Below are positions 9,692 to 17,879 of a DNA stretch of 64,000 nt, one piece after another (within the stretch, counting starts at the first letter, position 1; each line of letters begins with the position of its first letter). The position numbers and the translations under genes are program-made. Under the pieces are notes generated by a model. The model made no database searches. It was not told the origin of the DNA and saw nothing but the letters and a program-made list of their open reading frames with translations. This DNA comes from an uncultured Campylobacter sp. GTDB taxonomy: Bacteria > Campylobacterota > Campylobacteria > Campylobacterales > Campylobacteraceae. The stretch covers positions 1 to 64,000 of the forward strand of contig NZ_CALHGM010000031.1 in assembly GCF_938030145.1 (NCBI RefSeq), read 5' to 3'.

Positions 9692-10762
9692 CTAGAGATA
9701 AATTTTATCTACATCGTTGATATTTATATTATGTCTAGTTAAGAAATATTCTTTCAATTCAAAATATATAGAATTTCTAAATATTGGTATTAAATAATAT
9801 CTGGAGCAAGCAAATAAGCCGATATATCCATAATGCGGTTTACCAACTCTTAATGCGGGTAAAAGCGAAAATCTCCTATCGCCGCTCTTTCCCAAAACAA
9901 GACAAAAGATAAATTTTACTAATATATTGCCTACAAATTGAAACAAAGCAAAGCTCAAAAACCAACGAGCAACTACAAGATCAATCGTCATGAAAACCAA
10001 GCATAGCAACACTGCCGCCATAAACATATATAGCAATCCTCTTTTTCCTTTAAAATTTCCTATAAAAAAGGACCAATCCATATTATGCTGCAAATTTTCA
10101 CATTGCTCGACATACGCAATTTTATCTTTTTCGTAAAATTCTATTTGGTTGTTTTTAAGCTGTATCATCGGTCTCTCTTTTTTATAATCTATAAGTTCTG
10201 GCAATATAATAAATAGCGATAAAAATAATAGAAACAAAATCATGTATATACTGTCCTTGACGCTATAATTCGCTGCGCCGCTGGCTTTCCAATCAAAATT
10301 TACAATTATGGCAAATACGCCGCCTATAAAAAGAGAGAAAACCATTAATAGCTTTTGATATAGATATTCGTAGTTTTTAAGAATTATCGGATATTTGTCG
10401 TAGTCCCTGGCTTTGGGGCTCTGCTGCAAAGGGCCGCTGTCATTTGAGGTAAAATTTTGCTGCTCTGCGCTGTTTTTACAGGCGGAATTCTGAGCCGCTT
10501 CGGTTTCTAAATTTAAAGCGTCGGTAGCGAAATTCGGAGCTTTAGAATTCATGGATTCAGAATTTGAGACTTCAGAATTCTGAGCTTTAAAATTCGAAGC
10601 TTCAGAATTCGGGGCTTCAAAATTCGAAACTTCTAAATTCTCAATTTCAAAATTCTCAGTTTCGGAATTCTCGGCATCAAGCTCCCTGTCTAGATTTTGC
10701 TTTGCATTGCTACGCCGCTCATCCAGAAGCCTTTTTAATTCCTCAAGCCTGCTTTGATCCAT
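9692..10762 (-). CDS. Repeat-tailed membrane protein, copy A
   Basis: 356 aa, unknown family with four members in this window. Layout: start MDQSRLEELKRLL, a pentapeptide-repeat tail of form N-[S/F/L]-[E/K]-x-x (about residues 30-80), a linker ending ARDYDKYPIILKNYEY (near 121-136), then about five transmembrane helices and a short C-terminal ELKEYFLTRHNININ motif. The C-terminal half resembles copy B (27022-28119). Base composition is more AT-rich than its neighbours. The promoter block upstream is shared with copy B. No enzymatic motif is seen. Confidence 0.75.
   Translation of the reverse strand: MDQSRLEELKRLLDERRSNAKQNLDRELDAENSETENFEIENLEVSNFEAPNSEASNFKAQNSEVSNSESMNSKAPNFATDALNLETEAAQNSACKNSAEQQNFTSNDSGPLQQSPKARDYDKYPIILKNYEYLYQKLLMVFSLFIGGVFAIIVNFDWKASGAANYSVKDSIYMILFLLFLSLFIILPELIDYKKERPMIQLKNNQIEFYEKDKIAYVEQCENLQHNMDWSFFIGNFKGKRGLLYMFMAAVLLCLVFMTIDLVVARWFLSFALFQFVGNILVKFIFCLVLGKSGDRRFSLLPALRVGKPHYGYIGLFACSRYYLIPIFRNSIYFELKEYFLTRHNININDVDKIYL
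10530..10670 (-). repeat. 15-bp tandem repeats with one RAATTY site per unit (copy A)
   Basis: Ten RAATTY hexamers (AAATTC, GAATTC, GAATTT) start at 10530, 10545, 10560, 10575, 10590, 10605, 10620, 10635, 10650 and 10665: exact 15-bp spacing. The array encodes the Asn-[Ser/Phe/Leu]-[Glu/Lys] pentapeptides of copy A. Bases between sites are looser than the hexamer itself. Confidence 0.9.
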
Positions 10763-10791
10763 TTATCGCCTTTAAATTTGATGGACGCGCC

Positions 10792-10799
10792 ATTTTATA
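10792..10799 (-). promoter_or_regulatory. -10 region of copy A, in an upstream block shared with copy B
   Basis: TATAAAAT on the minus strand, 30 bp before the start of copy A. The segment GGCGCGTCCATCAAATTTAA that follows it, and TTTACTGAGCTTTAAG or a close form before it, recur at 28120-28180 upstream of copy B. Confidence 0.5.
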
Positions 10800-10809
10800 T
10801 TCTCATCAC

Positions 10810-11351
10810 TTAAAGCTCAGTAAAAATTTTATCGCTCATTCGCTGTCCTACAATAAGGCAAAGACTCTAGAAATTTTAAGCTATACGTAAAATCTACCAT
10901 AAATCCAAAAAATTCTAATCAAGCGTATAAATTCCCTTATTTTTAAATCCGCCTTATACTCAGCTTTTTAAATTTTAAAGCAACCCTCGTGTCTTATAGT
11001 AAATTTCTCTCTTAGCAAATCACCTCTTTCTTAGATCAAGTAGCTATATAGCTCGATACCCTGTTGTAAGTTACTTTCTAGCGCTTCACGGAGCTACGCT
11101 AAATACGCATCAGGAATTTTAGATGTAGAAACAACCTGTATGGTGTGATACTACTAGGTGTAAAATATATATAAGAAATCTAAAATATAATCTTTAAAGA
11201 ATTTTTATTAAATTCTATATTTCAAATTTAAGAAATTTCCGCGGAATTTTGACTAAATTTCGCATTTTATAATTTTATTATGTCATGGAATTTTCGAGGT
11301 AAAATTCCAACCAATTCCGCGGAATTTTAATTTGCGTCCGTGTCAGTCAAA
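10810..11351. other. Gene-free stretch
   Basis: AT-rich, with no ORF of quality. It holds two copies of the palindromic core TTCCGCGGAA (near 11238 and 11314), the second within AATTCCGCGGAATT, and several AAATTT motifs. I see no tRNA-like fold and no known RNA. Confidence 0.6.
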
Positions 11352-11918
11352 CTAGCTAAAAAGCTTTTTCATCGCCTTAAAAAACATTGCGGTGAGCGGA
11401 TTTGATTTACCTGAGACCTTTGCGATCCAGCTCTCGTAGGTTTCGCCTTTGCTCTTTAAAAAATCCACGAGCGCCTTTTGGCTAGCCTGCATACCGCCGT
11501 TTCTTTCAGCATCCAGCAATGCCCTATAAATTGGCTCTATAGTTTCGATCGCGGATCTTGGTAGAGCCTTGCGAAATGCCGTGTATTCGGTGATCTGCCC
11601 TGTTACAGGGTCTTTTTTAGAAGTAAATTCCGTAATGACCCAATAAAAGCGCCCGTCTTTGGCTAAATTTTTAACCACGGCGGTAAAATCCTTGCCTTGT
11701 TGTATCGTATCCCACATAAGCTTAAACGCTATGCGCGGCATATCTGGATGTCGTATGATGTTATGCGGCTGCCCCAAAAGCTCAAGCTCACTATAGCCGC
11801 AAATCATACAAAAATACGGATTTGCAAACGTGATAATGCCCTTCGGATCAGTTTTGGAAACGATATAGCGCTTCTCATCGAGTTTAATTTCCTGATTAAT
11901 CGGAGTCGGTCTTTGCAT
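11352..11918 (-). CDS. PAS-domain protein, CetB/Aer-like
   Basis: 188 aa. A single PAS domain spans about residues 15-125, with the Aer/CetB-type signatures FANPYFCMICGYSELELLG and HNIIRHPDMP. There is no transmembrane helix or output domain. In C. jejuni, CetB is a stand-alone PAS/FAD protein that partners the membrane signalling protein CetA in energy taxis. No cetA-like gene is adjacent here, so the partner would lie elsewhere; specific identity with CetB is an inference. Confidence 0.8.
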   Translation of the reverse strand: MQRPTPINQEIKLDEKRYIVSKTDPKGIITFANPYFCMICGYSELELLGQPHNIIRHPDMPRIAFKLMWDTIQQGKDFTAVVKNLAKDGRFYWVITEFTSKKDPVTGQITEYTAFRKALPRSAIETIEPIYRALLDAERNGGMQASQKALVDFLKSKGETYESWIAKVSGKSNPLTAMFFKAMKKLFS

Positions 11919-12039
11919 TTTTAATCCTTTGCTTAAAAATTTATTGCAGAGTATATAAAATTTTTCTTTTCAGAAATATTAAATTTTCGTTAAATTTTTA
12001 TAAATGTTAAATCTTTAAGTGAATTTTTAAAATTTAATG

Positions 12040-12045
12040 TATAAT
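12040..12045 (+). promoter_or_regulatory. -10 box for the MFS gene at 12075
   Basis: TATAAT 29 bp before the TTG start, with AAAGGCGG at 12063-12070 as ribosome binding site. Confidence 0.5.
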
Positions 12046-12074
12046 CTCAAATCAAAATTTCAAAAGGCGGCGCG

Positions 12075-13295
12075 TTGAAAAATCCCTTCCTATCGCTTAA
12101 ATACTCAAATTTTAGAATTTATTGGATCGGGATGAACCTCTCGCTGATCGGTTCTTGGATGCAAAGCGTCGCACTGCCGTGGCTAGTGCTAAGCATCACC
12201 GCAGACGCTTTTAAGGTCAGCCTCGTAGCTGCGGCGAGGTTCTTGCCCGCGCTACTTTTCACGCCGTTTTCCGGTGTACTGCTCGATAAGTTTAATCGCA
12301 AAAAGATCCTTTTACTCGCTCAAATAGGCATGGCGGTGACCGCCTCAATTTTCGCGGTTATGAGCTTTTGCGAGCTATATTCTTTCGGCAAAATTTTATT
12401 TTGCGCTTTTGTAAGTGGCATCTTTACCAGCATGGACGCCCCGAGCCGTCAGTCGATGGTAAAAGACCTCATCGACTCGCCCCGCGATCTAGCCAACGCC
12501 ATAGCGTTAAATTCTATGTCCTTTAACGTCGCTCGTATTGCAGGACCCGCACTTGCGGGGATCGTGATGGCGCTGTGGGGCGTGGGCTTTTGCTTTTTAT
12601 TCAATGCACTTAGCTTTTTAGGCATCATTGTTTCGCTGTTTTTCATAAAAATTCCGACATCCGCTACTACGCTATCTAGCAGAAGCGGAGGCGTTTTTGC
12701 CTCGATTGGTGCTGGAATTTCGTATGTCTTGCACAAAAAAATTCTAAGCGAGCTAATGATAATAGTGCTTATCGTAGCGACGCTGGTGCCAAATTACAAT
12801 GTAACGATCTCGGCGCTTGTTAAGCTTAGCCTAGACGCGGATGAGCGAAGCTTTGGATATTTGATGTCGGCTCTGGGCGTGGGAGCCTTTTGCGGCGCGC
12901 TTTTCGTAGCAGTCTTTGATAAACTCGGTATTCGCAAAATCAGATCGTGCGCGATCGCTATGGGGATAAGCTTAGCTCTTACTGGGGCTGCGAATTCCTT
13001 CGCATGGGCTGCAGTAGGGCTTGCCGTAACTGGGTTTCTTTTCGTAATCACAAACTCAAGCATTAACTCCACCGTGCAGATACACGTAAGCAACGAATTT
13101 CGCGGGCGCGTGCTTAGCTTATACGCGCTATTTTTAATAGGTAGTACGCCATTTGGAGCGCTCATATCGGGTTTTTTTACCGAGCTACTGGGCGCTCGCG
13201 TAGCCCTTGCGATCTGCGGCGCAATTAGCATTTTGCTACTGCTAGCGCTATTTTATGGCTTTAAAATACGGCGCAGGACGCATTTTATCTTTTGA
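12075..13295 (+). CDS. MFS transporter, EntS/MFS_3 type
   Basis: 406 aa inner-membrane protein with 12 predicted helices. The start NFRIYWIGMNLSLIGSWMQ and the LLDKFNRKKILL loop between helices 2 and 3 match the MFS_3 (enterobactin-exporter-like) group. The start is TTG at 12075. Efflux is the likely role, substrate unknown. It stands alone upstream of the polysulfide reductase operon, 97 bp away. Confidence 0.85.
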   Translation: MKNPFLSLKYSNFRIYWIGMNLSLIGSWMQSVALPWLVLSITADAFKVSLVAAARFLPALLFTPFSGVLLDKFNRKKILLLAQIGMAVTASIFAVMSFCELYSFGKILFCAFVSGIFTSMDAPSRQSMVKDLIDSPRDLANAIALNSMSFNVARIAGPALAGIVMALWGVGFCFLFNALSFLGIIVSLFFIKIPTSATTLSSRSGGVFASIGAGISYVLHKKILSELMIIVLIVATLVPNYNVTISALVKLSLDADERSFGYLMSALGVGAFCGALFVAVFDKLGIRKIRSCAIAMGISLALTGAANSFAWAAVGLAVTGFLFVITNSSINSTVQIHVSNEFRGRVLSLYALFLIGSTPFGALISGFFTELLGARVALAICGAISILLLLALFYGFKIRRRTHFIF

Positions 13296-13392
13296 GATAA
13301 AGTCTAAGCCAAAAGCTGCATTATCAAAATTAACCTTATTTTTACGATGAAGCCTTAGAATTCCTACCGAAATTTAAAGGTAAGGAGTTTTT

Positions 13393-15657
13393 ATGAATAG
13401 ACGAAATTTCTTAAAAAGCACCGCCGCAATCGGCACGCTAGCGACGTTAAATCTAAATTTAAACGCTAGCGCGGTTACAGGCGGGACGGAAAAGAAAGTC
13501 GCCAGCGTCTGTGAGATGTGCTCCTCGCGCTGTCCTATCGAGGTGACCGTCAAAGACGGCCGCGGCGCTCTCATCGAGGGCAACCACAGGTTTGCAAACA
13601 AAACCTCCGTCTGCGCTCGCGGTGGAGCGGGCATCAATCAGCTCTACGACGATCAAAGGCTCATTAAGCCGCTCATTCGCGTAGGTGAGCGCGGCGAGGG
13701 CAAATTTAAAGAGGCGAGCTGGAACGAGGCGCTTAAAATTTGCGCGCAGAAGCTTGGCGAGATTTCGCAAAAATACGGCCCGCAAAGCGTAGTTTTTACC
13801 TCCAAAACGGGCGAACACCACACTCAGATGATGAATTTCGCCTGTGCCTACGGTAGCCCGAACATCTACTCGCACTGGTCCTGTTGCCCGGTCACCTACA
13901 ATATCGCCGTGCCGCACACCTTCGGCGCTAATATGCAAAGAGACTACGGCGACGCAAAATACATCGTAAATTTCGGCCACAATCTCTTTGAGGGCATCGA
14001 CATCTCAAAAACCAAAAAGCTCGCAAAAGCCGCAAGTAGAGAGGACGTAAAGCTTTTGGTGCTTGATCCGCGCTTTAGCGTCGTAGCTTCCAAGGCCGAC
14101 GAGTGGCTGCCGATAAAGCCGGGAACCGACGCGGCGTTTTTGATGGCGCTGATTCACGTCTGGCTGCGCGATAACAAATACGACAAAAAATTTATCGAAC
14201 AATACGCCGTGGGGCTAGAGGAATTAAGGCAGTCCGTGAAAGATACGACTCCGCTTTGGCAGGAGGCCATCACGGGCATCAAAGCGGACAAGGTAGAGCG
14301 CATCGCAAATGAAATTTACGCCGCAGCTCCCGCAGTCGTAATCGACTGGGGTCACAAAACCACGACTGCCAAGGCCGAATATATCCGCACGCGCGCCATC
14401 GCGATCGCAAACGCGCTGATGGGAAACGTCGAGAAAAAGGGCGGAATTTACTTCTCTAAAGATTCCAAAACCTTCAACGCGCTTTGCAAAGAGGATCTAT
14501 TCCCTACCATCTCGAACCCGGATAAAAATTTTAAAATTCCAAAGACCGCGCGTATCGACGGCTGCGGCGAAGAAGGTAGCGAAAATTTCTTCGTGCCACG
14601 CAAACACGGCGTTTTGATGCAGATTGCGCCTACGATTTTAAGCGAAAAACCATATCCTGTAAAAGGCTGGGTCAGCACGCGCTTTAACCACCTCATCAAC
14701 GTTGCGGGCGTGGATAAGAGCGTAGAGGCGATCAAAAAGCTGGACTTCGTGCTCGCAATCGACGTGTATATGAGCGACTTCGCGTGCTTAGCCGACGTGA
14801 TCTTGCCCGAATCCACGTATTTGGAGCGCGACGAGTCGATTCAAAACAAAGGCGGCACCGCGCCTGGATTTGTAATGCGAAACAAGGCCATTGAGCCGGT
14901 GGGCGATACGAAGTGCGGCTATGAAATTTTTAGAGAGCTTGCAAGGGTGATGAAGATCGATCAGGACTACACCTGGAACAACATCGACGAATACCGCATG
15001 CAGCAAGCCAAAGGCAACGCCGAGCTGATCGCAAATTTAATCAAAAACGGCTACGTAAGCTACAAAGTGCCGAAGTTATACTACCGAGAGCCGAAGCTCG
15101 TGGCTAAATTTATCGATAAATATCCTGCCGCGGCGGAGTTCGTGGACGAAAACGGCGAGATGAGCTCACAGATGAAATTTAAAACCCCGAGCGGCAAGAT
15201 CGAGCTTTTCGCGCCGAAAGTGGAGGAGCTTTTCGCGGGATACGGCTGCTTAAACACCGAGGGTATGGACGTATTCGGCGGACACAAATACTGCCTAATG
15301 ACCGGCAAGACCGCGCTTCATACCAACGGTCATACTCAAAATGTCAAAATTTTAAACGATATGATGAGCGAATCGCCGGTTTGGATCAGCCCAGCTTCTG
15401 CAAAAGCGGAGGGGCTAAAGACGGGCGATATCGTGAAGCTCAAAAACAAATTCGGCGAGCAAAAGGCTAAAATTTTCGTCACGCAAGGTATCAGAGACGA
15501 TTGCCTATTTTTATACCACGGCTTTGGGCACGTAAGCCCCGGGCTAAAGCGCACGAACGGCATAGGCACCAACCAAAGCGTCCTTCTCGATCCCGCTGCG
15601 GGTCCTGTGGTAAGCACGATGGTAACCAACGTCGGCGTCGATATAGTTAAAATTTGA
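13393..15657 (+). CDS. psrA: Polysulfide/thiosulfate reductase catalytic subunit
   Basis: 754 aa molybdopterin enzyme of the DMSO reductase family. The Tat signal RRNFLK starts at residue 3, so it is exported folded. The [4Fe-4S] cysteines are C40, C43, C47 and C74. A Cys pair at 165-166 (SHWSCCPVTYN) contains the probable Mo ligand. A C-terminal molydopterin-dinucleotide-binding domain includes TGKTALHTNGHTQN. Neighbouring FeS and NrfD-type subunits complete a PsrABC/PhsABC complex that reduces polysulfide or thiosulfate with quinol electrons. Polysulfide and thiosulfate cannot be told apart by eye. Confidence 0.88.
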   Translation: MNRRNFLKSTAAIGTLATLNLNLNASAVTGGTEKKVASVCEMCSSRCPIEVTVKDGRGALIEGNHRFANKTSVCARGGAGINQLYDDQRLIKPLIRVGERGEGKFKEASWNEALKICAQKLGEISQKYGPQSVVFTSKTGEHHTQMMNFACAYGSPNIYSHWSCCPVTYNIAVPHTFGANMQRDYGDAKYIVNFGHNLFEGIDISKTKKLAKAASREDVKLLVLDPRFSVVASKADEWLPIKPGTDAAFLMALIHVWLRDNKYDKKFIEQYAVGLEELRQSVKDTTPLWQEAITGIKADKVERIANEIYAAAPAVVIDWGHKTTTAKAEYIRTRAIAIANALMGNVEKKGGIYFSKDSKTFNALCKEDLFPTISNPDKNFKIPKTARIDGCGEEGSENFFVPRKHGVLMQIAPTILSEKPYPVKGWVSTRFNHLINVAGVDKSVEAIKKLDFVLAIDVYMSDFACLADVILPESTYLERDESIQNKGGTAPGFVMRNKAIEPVGDTKCGYEIFRELARVMKIDQDYTWNNIDEYRMQQAKGNAELIANLIKNGYVSYKVPKLYYREPKLVAKFIDKYPAAAEFVDENGEMSSQMKFKTPSGKIELFAPKVEELFAGYGCLNTEGMDVFGGHKYCLMTGKTALHTNGHTQNVKILNDMMSESPVWISPASAKAEGLKTGDIVKLKNKFGEQKAKIFVTQGIRDDCLFLYHGFGHVSPGLKRTNGIGTNQSVLLDPAAGPVVSTMVTNVGVDIVKI

Positions 15658-15668
15658 AAGGGGCGGTT

Positions 15669-16235
15669 ATGAAAAAACTCATAATGATTCACGACGAAAA
15701 TTTATGTATAGGCTGCCAAGCCTGTTCGGTTGCGTGCAGGAACGAAAACGGCGTACCGAGCGGCGTTTATAGGCTGCAAGTGCACGGCAAAACAAGCGGC
15801 ATTTTTCCAAGCTTAAAACTCGATTATTCGCGCGCTAGCTGCGTTATGTGCGAGGATAGCCCTTGCGTGGACGTCTGCCCTACGGGAGCGAGCTTTAAAA
15901 CCAAAGACGGCGTAACGCTCATAGACGAGAAACTTTGCGTCAGCTGCAAATACTGCATCCTGGCCTGTCCTTACGACGCGAGATTTGTAGATCCCGTCAC
16001 GCACGCTATCGGCAAATGCACCTTTTGCTACACTAACCGCACTAGCAAAGGCTTACAGCCCGCCTGCGTAAGCGTGTGCCCAACAGATGCTTTAACTTTC
16101 GGCGACGTAAATGACGTAAATTCCGAGGTAAGCAAGCTGCTAGCCAAAACGAGCGTAGAATATCCCAAAGCGTATCTAAACACCAAGCCGCGTCTAGCGA
16201 ATATCAAAAACAAAAAAGGAGGACGCTATGAATAA
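15669..16235 (+). CDS. psrB: Polysulfide reductase FeS subunit
   Basis: 188 aa ferredoxin-like electron-transfer subunit with four cysteine clusters: CIGCQACSVAC, CVMCEDSPCVDVCP, CVSCKYCILACP and CTFC with CVSVCP. These fit four [4Fe-4S] centres linking the membrane quinol site to the catalytic subunit. The ATG at 15669 follows AAAGGGGCGG; an earlier in-frame start at 15654 overlaps psrA and lacks a site. It overlaps psrC by 8 bp. Confidence 0.88.
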   Translation: MKKLIMIHDENLCIGCQACSVACRNENGVPSGVYRLQVHGKTSGIFPSLKLDYSRASCVMCEDSPCVDVCPTGASFKTKDGVTLIDEKLCVSCKYCILACPYDARFVDPVTHAIGKCTFCYTNRTSKGLQPACVSVCPTDALTFGDVNDVNSEVSKLLAKTSVEYPKAYLNTKPRLANIKNKKGGRYE

Positions 16236-17199
16236 TATGTGGGGCGATATGAGCCAATACTCTGAAATTTACTGGCCTTGGCCGATTGCGATTTATCTAT
16301 TTTTGGCGGGTCTTAGCGCGGGGGCGACGATGGTGGCGCTTTTAGTTAAATGGAATCGCCACGAAAGCGAGCAAAATTCAATCTGGGATGCGATGATTAG
16401 AGCAGGTGCGATCACGGCGCCGCTTACGATCTGCGCGGGGCTTTTGCTCTTGATCTTTGATCTGGGCAAGCCGCTTACTTTCTATCTTTTGCTGATCAAA
16501 TTTAACTTCGGCTCAGTGATGAGCCTCGGCGTGGCGGCGCTTTTAATCTACGTGCCGCTTAGCTTCGTATTTGCGCTGTGCGTCTTCGGCGAGGAAATTT
16601 GCAAATTTAAACTACTTGCGTTTTTGCGACCTATCGTAAATTTACTAAGCTCGTTTGCCAAAGCTTCCAAACTCTTCGAGCGAATTTTGTTTATCCTTGC
16701 TCTTTGCGTAGGCGCATACACGGGCTTTTTGCTAAGCGCGGTGATGAAAATTCCGCTTTGGAATACTCCGGTGCTGCCGATTTTATTTTTGCTGTCGGGC
16801 TTTTCCAGCGGCATCGCGGCGAGCATTTTAGTGGGACTTCTATTTTTTAAAGGCTCGTTAAACAAAGATAGCATAAAATACCTTTTGGTGCTTGATCTGC
16901 GCGCGATACTCTTTGAGATTCCGCTTTTATTCATTCTGTTTGTCGGGATGTATTTCGAGGGCGGCACGAGCGCGCTTGCGGCACAGCAGGCTTTGACGCA
17001 CGAGGTTTACGGTAAAATTTTCTGGATCGGCGTTTTGGGCACGGGGCTCATCGCTCCGATCATCATCGCCTTTACGGCGCTGAAAAATCACGCCTACAAG
17101 CCTGCGTTTATAGTTTTAAATTCTTTCGTCGTGCTTTGCGGCGTCATTCTGCTTCGCTACTATATCGTATATGCGGGGCAAATTTGCACGGGAGCGTAG
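16228..17199 (+). CDS. psrC: Polysulfide reductase membrane subunit, NrfD family
   Basis: 323 aa integral membrane protein with about eight helices, opening with IYWPWPIAIYLFLAGLSAG, the NrfD/PsrC signature. It anchors the complex and oxidises menaquinol. An AGGAGG site lies inside the end of psrB. The stop codon falls within the loop of a strong hairpin (17189-17210) that separates it from the regulator gene. Confidence 0.87.
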   Translation: MNNMWGDMSQYSEIYWPWPIAIYLFLAGLSAGATMVALLVKWNRHESEQNSIWDAMIRAGAITAPLTICAGLLLLIFDLGKPLTFYLLLIKFNFGSVMSLGVAALLIYVPLSFVFALCVFGEEICKFKLLAFLRPIVNLLSSFAKASKLFERILFILALCVGAYTGFLLSAVMKIPLWNTPVLPILFLLSGFSSGIAASILVGLLFFKGSLNKDSIKYLLVLDLRAILFEIPLLFILFVGMYFEGGTSALAAQQALTHEVYGKIFWIGVLGTGLIAPIIIAFTALKNHAYKPAFIVLNSFVVLCGVILLRYYIVYAGQICTGA

Positions 17200-17210
17200 T
17201 CTCGCTCCCG
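17189..17210 (+). promoter_or_regulatory. Hairpin at the psrC/regulator junction
   Basis: Perfect 8-bp stem CGGGAGCG/CGCTCCCG with a 6-nt loop containing the psrC stop codon. There is no U-run, so it is probably not a strong terminator; it could limit readthrough into the regulator genes or protect the psr mRNA 3' end. Confidence 0.5.
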
Positions 17211-17225
17211 ATTTAGGGAACGAGT

Positions 17226-17879
17226 TTGAAAATTTTACTTTTAGAAGACGATTTTGAATACAGAAGCAGCGTAAGTGAGTATCTGCAGGAGCTCGGCTAC
17301 GAGGTGGACGAATGCGAAAGCGGCGACGTAGCCTGCGATAAGATCGCCGCGAATGCATACCACTTGCTGATTTTAGACATCAAAGTGCCGGAGGTTTCGG
17401 GAGAAGAGGTGCTTAGATATGTGCGAAGCCTCGGCCTCAACACCCCCGTGATGATGATGACCTCGCTCGGCGACATCGACGATTTGAGCCAGTGCTACGA
17501 GCTAGGTTGCAATGAATATCTAAAAAAGCCTTTCCACCTAGCTGAGCTTAAATTTAGAGTAAGCGAGCTGATGCGAAAGTATTTCGGCGACGAAAAGGGT
17601 GCCGTCAAGATCGCGGATAAATTTCACTACTTCGCAAATTTAAAAATTTTAAAGCGCGCAGACGAAGAGATATCGCTAAGCGCCAAAGAGATCAAGATTA
17701 TAGAATTTCTGCTCGCCAATATCAAAAGATTCGTAAGCGTCGATGAACTCATCGCCGACGTATGGGACGGCGAAGCGGGCAGCGTCGACGTGCGCGTGCA
17801 TATCAGCAACCTCCGCTCCAAAACGAGCAACGACTTCATCCTCTCCAGCCGCGGACTCGGATATAAGATCAATGCTTAA
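17226..17879 (+). CDS. OmpR/PhoB-type response regulator
   Basis: 217 aa. The receiver domain has acidic residues EDD at 7-9, the phospho-acceptor D51 in LLILDIKVPEVSG and Lys at 100-101. The C-terminal winged helix (about 125-217) ends with VDVRVHISNLRSK and SSRGLGYKI. The start is TTG at 17226. It overlaps the kinase gene by 8 bp and lies 26 bp after psrC, so control of the psr operon is a reasonable guess; the signal is unknown. Confidence 0.88.
   Translation: MKILLLEDDFEYRSSVSEYLQELGYEVDECESGDVACDKIAANAYHLLILDIKVPEVSGEEVLRYVRSLGLNTPVMMMTSLGDIDDLSQCYELGCNEYLKKPFHLAELKFRVSELMRKYFGDEKGAVKIADKFHYFANLKILKRADEEISLSAKEIKIIEFLLANIKRFVSVDELIADVWDGEAGSVDVRVHISNLRSKTSNDFILSSRGLGYKINA

Noticed and set aside
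10530..10670. CRISPR array
   Set aside because: The regular 15-bp repeat has no separate unique spacers and lies in a reading frame.
11228..11330. Paired TTCCGCGGAA palindromes as an operator
   Set aside because: Two copies only, about 75 bp apart and far from any start; they may be chance palindromes within AAATTT-type DNA.
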